Translations under genes and position numbers: made by a program
Notes under the pieces: model-generated
Databases searched by the model: none
What the model was told of the DNA's origin: nothing
Seen by the model: the letters and a program-made list of their open reading frames with translations, nothing else
In this document: piece by piece, positions 1 through 4,898 of the stretch
Position numbering within the stretch: the first letter of the stretch is position 1
Layout: each line of letters starts with the position of its first letter
Source of the DNA: Planctomycetales bacterium
Lineage (GTDB): Bacteria > Planctomycetota > Planctomycetia > Pirellulales > Thermoguttaceae
Direction: 5' to 3'
Length of the DNA stretch: 6,027 nt
Assembly: GCA_007127495.1 (NCBI GenBank)
Contig: SKZG01000485.1
Span: forward strand, 1 to 6,027

Positions 1-183
1 AGGCAGTCGGTACAGGCCGCCCGCCTGACGGCCCACGCCGATGTAGCCGACTCCGATCCGGTCATTGGCGCCGGGTCGGTCGGCACTGGCGAGCACCGTG
101 CGGGGAATGAGCGCCGGCACGGCGACGGCCGGTACGGCGGCGGAAGCTTGTTTCAGAAAATCACGGCGGGAAACACATCGCAT
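1..183 (-). CDS. Gfo/Idh/MocA-family oxidoreductase with Tat signal peptide (N-terminal part, cut by window edge)
   Basis: The first 61 codons are read leftward from the ATG at 183 and stay open to the window edge. Seen directly: a twin-arginine motif SRRDFLK at residues 5-11, an Ala/Val-rich hydrophobic stretch at about 13-26, and a likely signal peptidase site after ASA (32-34). Next comes RIGVGYIGVGRQAGG (42-56), a glycine-rich beta-alpha turn like the NAD(P)-binding Rossmann start of Gfo/Idh/MocA proteins. Known of the family: these dehydrogenases act on sugars, inositols and related polyols, and planctomycetes carry many Tat-exported copies. Inference: a periplasmic or exported NAD(P)-dependent sugar oxidoreductase; the substrate cannot be told, since the catalytic Lys motif and C-terminal domain lie outside the window. 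The start is supported by a Shine-Dalgarno sequence 8 bases upstream and by the position of the Tat motif. Another Tat-exported Rossmann protein is possible but less likely. Confidence 0.8.
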   Translation of the reverse strand, partial: MRCVSRRDFLKQASAAVPAVAVPALIPRTVLASADRPGANDRIGVGYIGVGRQAGGLYRLP

Positions 184-191
184 GGCAGGAA

Positions 192-196
192 CTCCT
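192..196 (-). promoter_or_regulatory. Shine-Dalgarno site of the oxidoreductase gene
   Basis: Read on the minus strand this is AGGAG, with an 8-base spacer to the ATG at 183. It is a strong, well-spaced ribosome binding site and fixes the start of the leftward gene. Confidence 0.7.
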
Positions 197-231
197 GAGG
201 GGGTGGTTTGTCAATGGACTCTACTCCATCC

Positions 232-237
232 ATCATA
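232..237 (-). promoter_or_regulatory. Candidate -10 box for the leftward oxidoreductase gene
   Basis: On the minus strand the hexamer is TATGAT, five of six matches to the sigma-70 -10 consensus. It lies about 50 bases upstream of the ATG at 183, which would give a leader of roughly 40 bases. I see no good -35 element at 16-18 bases upstream, and planctomycete promoters are not reliably predicted by E. coli rules, so this is only a candidate. Confidence 0.25.
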
Positions 238-297
238 GCGAAAAAAAGCAGTCGACGCCAGCGTTTTTCGAGCGCAATCGTTCCGGATTTTGCGCAC

Positions 298-312
298 TAC
301 CCTAAGGGGGTA
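298..312. promoter_or_regulatory. Short GC palindrome, possible operator or promoter element
   Basis: TACCC (298-302) and GGGTA (308-312) are perfect inverted arms around the 5-base spacer TAAGG. A two-fold symmetric site midway in a divergent intergenic region could bind a dimeric regulator. TACTAT at 311-316 overlaps it and resembles a -10 box pointing toward the large gene, but only weakly. No known regulator site is recognised. Confidence 0.2.
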
Positions 313-461
313 CTATGCGTCTTGCAGGCCTTCTCGGCGGCGCCCCTGCCTGCGCCGGCCTGCCGACCAGGATGGTTCGCCCCCTCCAATGGGAACCGGC
401 CCTAGACCCCACGGCATTAAAACCCTACCATGGTGAATTCTACCTGACGCGGGAGAGAACT

Positions 462-532
462 GCCCTTTTGCCGTACCATGGGCGCCCTGCCCATGGGCGT
501 TTCCACTGGCAAGATGCCTGTAGCAAAAGAGC
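462..532. repeat. Nested-palindrome intergenic element (REP/MITE-like or structured leader)
   Basis: The outer arms GCCCTTTTGC (462-471) and GCAAAAGAGC (523-532) are complementary at 9 of 10 positions. Inside is a hairpin with an 8-bp stem, CCATGGGC (476-483) against GCCCATGG (489-496), and a 5-base loop. Next is a second hairpin GGCA-AGA-TGCC (508-518). GCCCATGGGC (489-498) is also a perfect 10-bp palindrome by itself, and CCATGGGCG occurs twice in direct orientation (476-484, 491-499). From memory, sequence like the 489-520 part recurs between genes in planctomycete genomes, which would make it a dispersed repeat; I could not count copies. It lies 54 bases before the start of the large gene, so it could also act in that gene's leader RNA. 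Confidence 0.5.
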
Positions 533-586
533 GCCCGCGGCGAGTATTTTCCGACATTTGCCACACGAGCATGTAGACACCGTCCC

Positions 587-3500
587 ATGGCACGAAAGAA
601 GAAAAGCACGTCGGCCGGCAGAACCGACCCGAAGGGGGCCGGGAACAAGCCGTCGGGAGGCATTGCGGGCACGGCGTCTCCGGATGAATTACTGCGAGCC
701 GCGGAAGACGTGCTAGGGTATCTGAATTTTGCCTCCGGACCGGCCGATCCGAGAGTTTATGCCAATCTGAACCGTCTTTTCGCCTCGGCGGAATTGCCGG
801 GCGAGGGCGACGCGGAACCGCCCTGGCGGCGCCTGTACCACCGGCTCCGCAATCGGCTGGCCGAATTGCAGACCGATTCATCGGCATTTCGCGAGTCGGC
901 TCAGGCGACCGCCCTGCTTCGGATCGTCTTTGAGGAGCTATTGCCGGCTTATAAACAGTGGCACAGCGATTTGCTCGTCCACCATGGCGACGAAACCCTG
1001 TATCGTCCCTTCTTCGTGGCCCGCGCCATGGAAGCTGCTGTGAGCCAAGGCGGCCCGTGGGACGACGCGTCGCGGATCGTTCGCGGGGCATTGCGGCAGT
1101 TGAACGACTATCTTGGCTACCGGCCGGTGGCCGTCTTGGAAACGGAGCAGAAGATCCAGCCCTACGAGCACGAATGGGTGGCTCCCATCCCCTTGTACGT
1201 GCGCGGCGCGGGCGTGGCCGCCGGACGGTATGCGGAGCTGATCGAGCAAGCGTTGGACATTCTCCGGAACACGAGCCCCGCGATTCTGTTCCAGGCGTAT
1301 TTCGACTTGGATCGGCTTGACGAGCTGGCGATGGACCCCCGCGCCTACGACTTCGACCATCCGGTGAACAAACGGCCGAACTACCTGTACGGCCAGTGGG
1401 ATTTGGGCCGACTCGACACGGGCGGTTACGCCCGGCGGTTTGTGGTCCATCACATTGCGCTGGAGGGGATTCTGGACCGTTTGGATCGGGAAGAAAAGGC
1501 GCCTCGCGAGGATCTGTTGTTCGAGGCGGCATCCGTGCTGGCCTGCACGATGCTGATGGGAGCCGGCGTCAGTGCGAACCGGCCGGGCGCGCACGATTCG
1601 AATACGACCCTGGCGACCCTGGTGCAATCCATCGCCATGTATCGCGACGAGTTTTACGATCAATTGTTGCGGCGAACTCGCGGCGGGCACGCCCGGCGAT
1701 TGCGGCAGGAGACCCGGCGGTTTCACCAGCCGTTCGGCGCCGCCCGCCAGCATTTCAATCAATACATTACGCTGCGGCGGGCCGAGCAACTGCAAAACAT
1801 CCACCTGGCCCTGTTGTACGCGCGCATTGGGGCCACCGAGGCCGCCGCGCAGCAGGTGCGCACCGTGCCCGTGGCCACCGCGCGCATGAGTTGCGACATC
1901 GAATGCCGCATGGTGGCAACCGATCAGCACCTGGACGGCGGCCGGTTGGAGGCGGCCCTGCAGTCCGTCGGCGAAGCGGAGGACCTGCTGCACCGAGCGA
2001 TCCATTGCGGCGCCATGGTCGATCCGTGGAATATCCTGGGTTTTGGCGGGCAGTTCAGCCTCTTTCCGGCCCTTGAGAACAGCGTTCACGATTTCCGCAT
2101 TGACGAATTGTTGGAAACCGTCGGAGGGCTGTTCGACTTGCTTGTGCAGGTGCGCAAGGAAGCGGCGGCGGCGGGAAACGAGGCAGCCGAGCGGCAGACG
2201 GCGGAACGCCTCGACGCGCTCGCCGCGTGGTGGGACCAATTCGCCACGGTCGAGGTGGTGGGCGACGAAGGCATTTCCGGACGCGAAACCTGCGAGTCGG
2301 CCGAACACGTCGCGCAGGCGTTGCGGGCATGGCATGCCGGGGGAACCGCCGCCGGCGACCTCGGCTTCTGGCGCGACCGGGTGGAACAGCTTCGCTCACC
2401 CAAGGCCTACGCCCTGGTGATTGACGCCTTGTTGGAACTTGGCGATCCGATTGCCGCCATGGCCCTGCTGGTGCAGTGGCTCAGCCGGTCCGAGGCGATC
2501 CCTTTGGCCGAGGAGGGCTATGCCTTCTACGACCTGGCGCTTCGGTGGATGGAGCAGCTTTGGCAGCCCCGCTCCGGCCGCAGGAAGGCGGCGCCGCCGA
2601 CCCCGCCCGAACAGCGCTGGCCGCTGGCGCGCAAGTTCCTCGACTACATCGAAGCCAACGCAGAGCAATACTGGAATTGCCCCGAGTTCGAGTTGGCACG
2701 GGAATCGGCCTCGGAAACCGGCGCAACCACTGCCGATCCCGACGCCGACGACCTGCTTGCCGGCGAGGACGGCGAGGACGACGAGGACGATTTTGGCGGG
2801 CTGTACGGCGCCGCGTACGAGAACGTCACCTTCCGCGATAGCACCGACGACGGCATCGATAGTTCGCTTTTCGACACCGGGCTAGCCGGCAGCGACGAGG
2901 AACTGATCTTCGAGGCGGAACGCCTCGTGCGGCGGCTTTCCTTCCTGGGGATGGTTGCCCAGTTTTGGAAACAAGCGGCGCTTGGCCCCGCGCCAAGCGA
3001 GACGGCCGACCGCGACGAGGAACTGGGCCGGTGGCTCGCCCGCGCGGAAACGAATCGCCAGGCCTTGCTGCGGCTGCTGCGGACGGTGCATCGTTATCCG
3101 ATTCCCGCCCCGCGCAGCACGCCGGAAGCCTTGGCCGAATTCGAACGCCGGCTGGCCCTGAAAGAGATGCTGCTGGAGCAGATTTCCAACACGTGCCTGG
3201 AAACCGCAGACGCGGCGCGTCTGATTCGCGTGGCCATGCATTCGCCACCCCCGGCCGATCCGGCCGCCGAATGGGAAGCGCCGATGGAGCAGGTGCTGCG
3301 CGCGGTGGTTCGCAACGACTGCCGCGGCGTGCGGCGCGGCTGGCGCAAACTTTTGCAGAAACTGCGCAAGCACCCGCTCTTGTTCGTCGCCGTGGCACGG
3401 GGCGGGAACCCGGAGCGTATTGTGGCCTCGCGCGGCATCCAGTGGATGATGCTCCGCTTGCTGGCCTATTTGCCGCGTTTGGGCATGCTTTCCGAAACCG

Positions 3501-4642
3501 CACAGATCCTCCAAACCGCTCAGAAAATGGAACTGGACCATCCGGCCGGCCCGGGGGCGATCACCGAGTTCGACCACCTCTTCCAAGCCGGATTGCGCGG
3601 CATCGTTCGCTCGCTGGTCGAGGCGACGCAATCGAGGAGTGCCCAAGCGCCCGAAGCCTCCGACCCCGCCGTCATCGCCCTGCTGGAACGCCTGGTCGAA
3701 GCGCTGATGCGGCTGTGGTTCACTCACAGTCGCGGGCTGCGGCTCTCGCCCGTCGAGGCTTTGCACGACGAACGACGCTGGCAGGAGGTCAAGCAGTTCA
3801 TCCTCGACTACGGCGATGAACTGTTCACGCAGCGGTTCCTAATGAATGCGGGCAACCTGCGGGCCATTCTCCATGAAGGCGTGCTGACGTATCTCGATGC
3901 ACTGGCCGAGGAGGGCGGCGGCGAGAGCGACCTCCGCCTGATCCGCGACCTCGACCACCGTATCGCCCGGAAGACCGCCGCGCGCGCCCTGGAACTGATC
4001 CTCGAAATCATCCTCGAGAGCTATGCCGAGTACGTCGACTACAACAACACGACCACGCAATCCGACCGGGGCGAGCTGCTCTACACGTTCTTGGACCAGC
4101 TTCGCGTTCTGGGCAGCTACCAGCGGGTGGCCATGAACTTGCTGCCGGTGGCGGCCGTTCACGATGAGCTGGTGCGCGGCAACCGCATTCCCGCGGCCGA
4201 GGCGTGGCAGCGGGCGGTGGCGGAGCAATCAGCCCCCTTGGCTGACGAGCATCTGCGCCGCTTCGAGGAACTCGGCCGCGAGTACGGCATGCGCCTGCGC
4301 AGCATTGCCGACCGACTGGCCGAAAGGTTCGTGCGCCCGCTGGCCGTCGACCGGCTCCGCGCGCTCGTGAGGCCGGCGGTGCGCGAGCAGCGTGCGGGAA
4401 CAGGCAGCGAGGCCTTTGAGCGACTCCGTGAGCAGATTGCGCCCTTTGCCGAAAACCTCTCCGGCGCCGGCTTCGAAGTGCCCGGATGGCTCAGCGCCCT
4501 GGAAGACGAAGTCGACAGCATACGGGATGATCCCGATGCCGACGCCGATTTGCCCGATCCGCTGCTGAACGTCGAAATGCGGCGCCTTTCGTGGGAAGAG
4601 GCCGTCCGGCAAGTCGAGCAGATCAGCCGCGAGATGGCCTAG
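587..4642 (+). CDS. Large uncharacterised all-helical protein, 1351 residues
   Basis: I do not recognise this gene and assign no function. The frame is open for 1351 codons to TAG at 4640-4642. The ATG at 587 is the first possible start: TAG at 521-523 is in frame, with no ATG, GTG or TTG codon between. No Shine-Dalgarno sequence precedes it. The N-terminus (about 1-25) is basic and probably disordered (MARKKK). There is no signal peptide or transmembrane span, so it is probably cytoplasmic. The rest looks almost wholly alpha-helical. Helix pairs at about 405-425, 442-472 and 606-632 have the Ala/Leu/Gly spacing of degenerate TPR-like repeats. An acidic hinge lies at 717-735 (12 of 19 residues Asp/Glu), followed by an aromatic/glycine segment at 736-756; a basic amphipathic helix at 913-928; and a polar DYNNTTTQSDRG segment at 1151-1162. 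A scaffold or protein-binding role would fit, but this is a guess. No nuclease, NTPase or Walker motif was seen. Confidence 0.88.
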   Translation: MARKKKSTSAGRTDPKGAGNKPSGGIAGTASPDELLRAAEDVLGYLNFASGPADPRVYANLNRLFASAELPGEGDAEPPWRRLYHRLRNRLAELQTDSSAFRESAQATALLRIVFEELLPAYKQWHSDLLVHHGDETLYRPFFVARAMEAAVSQGGPWDDASRIVRGALRQLNDYLGYRPVAVLETEQKIQPYEHEWVAPIPLYVRGAGVAAGRYAELIEQALDILRNTSPAILFQAYFDLDRLDELAMDPRAYDFDHPVNKRPNYLYGQWDLGRLDTGGYARRFVVHHIALEGILDRLDREEKAPREDLLFEAASVLACTMLMGAGVSANRPGAHDSNTTLATLVQSIAMYRDEFYDQLLRRTRGGHARRLRQETRRFHQPFGAARQHFNQYITLRRAEQLQNIHLALLYARIGATEAAAQQVRTVPVATARMSCDIECRMVATDQHLDGGRLEAALQSVGEAEDLLHRAIHCGAMVDPWNILGFGGQFSLFPALENSVHDFRIDELLETVGGLFDLLVQVRKEAAAAGNEAAERQTAERLDALAAWWDQFATVEVVGDEGISGRETCESAEHVAQALRAWHAGGTAAGDLGFWRDRVEQLRSPKAYALVIDALLELGDPIAAMALLVQWLSRSEAIPLAEEGYAFYDLALRWMEQLWQPRSGRRKAAPPTPPEQRWPLARKFLDYIEANAEQYWNCPEFELARESASETGATTADPDADDLLAGEDGEDDEDDFGGLYGAAYENVTFRDSTDDGIDSSLFDTGLAGSDEELIFEAERLVRRLSFLGMVAQFWKQAALGPAPSETADRDEELGRWLARAETNRQALLRLLRTVHRYPIPAPRSTPEALAEFERRLALKEMLLEQISNTCLETADAARLIRVAMHSPPPADPAAEWEAPMEQVLRAVVRNDCRGVRRGWRKLLQKLRKHPLLFVAVARGGNPERIVASRGIQWMMLRLLAYLPRLGMLSETAQILQTAQKMELDHPAGPGAITEFDHLFQAGLRGIVRSLVEATQSRSAQAPEASDPAVIALLERLVEALMRLWFTHSRGLRLSPVEALHDERRWQEVKQFILDYGDELFTQRFLMNAGNLRAILHEGVLTYLDALAEEGGGESDLRLIRDLDHRIARKTAARALELILEIILESYAEYVDYNNTTTQSDRGELLYTFLDQLRVLGSYQRVAMNLLPVAAVHDELVRGNRIPAAEAWQRAVAEQSAPLADEHLRRFEELGREYGMRLRSIADRLAERFVRPLAVDRLRALVRPAVREQRAGTGSEAFERLREQIAPFAENLSGAGFEVPGWLSALEDEVDSIRDDPDADADLPDPLLNVEMRRLSWEEAVRQVEQISREMA

Positions 4643-4671
4643 CAGGAACCCCGCGCCTTTCCGCCGAAGCT

Positions 4672-4703
4672 GCCGCGCGTTACAATGTTATACTTGCCGC
4701 GGC
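4672..4703. promoter_or_regulatory. Inverted repeat around an AT-rich core downstream of the large gene
   Basis: GCCGCG (4672-4677) and CGCGGC (4698-4703) are perfect 6-bp arms around a 20-base AT-richer core that contains TACAAT (4681-4686), a fair -10 hexamer. The right arm lies inside the palindrome GCCGCGGC (4696-4703). No T-run follows, so it is not a standard Rho-independent terminator, although it begins 29 bases after the stop codon of the large gene. It could be a stem-loop 3' end, an operator, or a distal glgC promoter; none is well supported, and TACAAT has no convincing -35 partner. Confidence 0.25.
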
Positions 4704-4720
4704 CTAAAACTGCGCTTCGC

Positions 4721-4774
4721 GTGGGATGGGCTTTAGCCCGTCAAAGCGAAGACGGACAAGAATGTCCATCCTAC
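4721..4774. repeat. 54-base cloverleaf-like palindromic element (REP/MITE-like)
   Basis: The outer arms GTGGGAT (4721-4727) and ATCCTAC (4768-4774) pair over 7 bases with one G-T wobble. Inside, with no unpaired linkers, are three consecutive hairpins: GGGC-TTTA-GCCC (4728-4739), GTC/GAC with an 8-base loop (4740-4753), and GGACA-AGAA-TGTCC (4754-4767). It is not a tRNA: the arms are too short, and there is no T-loop or CCA context. From memory, similar sequence is frequent between genes in planctomycetes, so a dispersed non-coding repeat is the likeliest explanation. A competing pairing, CTTCGC (4715-4720) with GCGAAG (4746-4751), is also possible. Confidence 0.5.
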
Positions 4775-4838
4775 AAAAGCACAATAACGGCACGCGGCGA
4801 GTGTAGTTGTCGACAGGTTCCGTTCAGCCCGAGGTGCC

Positions 4839-4858
4839 GTTGAGCCGAGTTGAGCCGA
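4839..4858. repeat. 10-bp tandem duplication
   Basis: GTTGAGCCGA occurs twice back to back (4839-4848, 4849-4858), 40 bases upstream of the glgC start. It is a small local duplication, probably from slippage. It lies within what should be the glgC leader or promoter region. Confidence 0.5.
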
Positions 4859-4886
4859 GCGGGATGGAACGAGCGCACACGCGAGC

Positions 4887-4891
4887 AGGGA
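4887..4891 (+). promoter_or_regulatory. Shine-Dalgarno site of glgC
   Basis: AGGGA lies 7 bases before the ATG at 4899. It decides between two nearby ATGs: the one at 4892 is out of frame with glgC and directly abuts this site, so 4899 is preferred. Confidence 0.55.
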
Positions 4892-4898
4892 ATGCACT

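Larger units (their letters stand above)
184..586. other. Divergent intergenic region, no protein gene seen
   Basis: This stretch separates two divergent genes. Several short open frames cross it, but none shows a recognisable domain, a ribosome binding site or a plausible start context. From left to right it holds the oxidoreductase ribosome binding site and candidate -10 box; a 7-bp A/T-rich inverted repeat (CGAAAAA at 239-245, TTTTTCG at 264-270); a TACCC/GGGTA palindrome at 298-312; a GC-rich stretch at about 315-410 in which I see nothing specific; two copies of TACCATGG (426-433 and 474-481); and the nested-palindrome element at 462-532. Promoters for both flanking genes should lie here. 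Confidence 0.6.

Noticed and set aside
209..214. Perfect TTGACA on the minus strand, upstream of the oxidoreductase gene
   Set aside because: A -10 box at the normal spacing would fall on the ribosome binding site just before the ATG at 183, leaving no leader, and no -10-like hexamer is present there.
239..270. A/T-rich inverted repeat CGAAAAA/TTTTTCG as a possible terminator
   Set aside because: The arms are only 7 bp and mostly A/T with an 18-base loop, and they lie upstream of both divergent genes, where a terminator would not be expected.
208..405. 65-codon plus-strand open frame in the divergent gap
   Set aside because: No ribosome binding site, low-complexity Ala/Pro-rich product, and it overlaps the probable promoter region of the oxidoreductase gene.
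417..1532. Long minus-strand open frame (371 codons) across the start of the large gene
   Set aside because: Its product is dominated by Arg, Pro, Gly and Ser, typical of an antisense frame of a high-GC gene, and it overlaps a well-formed coding frame.
938..2335. 465-codon minus-strand open frame inside the large gene
   Set aside because: Antisense shadow: no ribosome binding site or domain recognised, and fully contained in the plus-strand coding sequence.
2882..3766. 294-codon minus-strand open frame inside the large gene
   Set aside because: Composition rich in Gln, Arg and His and no recognisable motif; a shadow of GC-rich codons on the plus strand.
4721..4774. Reading the cloverleaf as a tRNA gene
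   Set aside because: It is 54 bases, the second arm has only 3 base pairs, there is no GTTCRA T-loop or 7-bp anticodon loop, and the stem lengths do not match a tRNA.
4892..4894. Alternative ATG seven bases before the glgC start
   Set aside because: It is out of frame with glgC, directly abuts the ribosome binding site, and its frame gives an Arg/Gly-rich product unlike any family I know.
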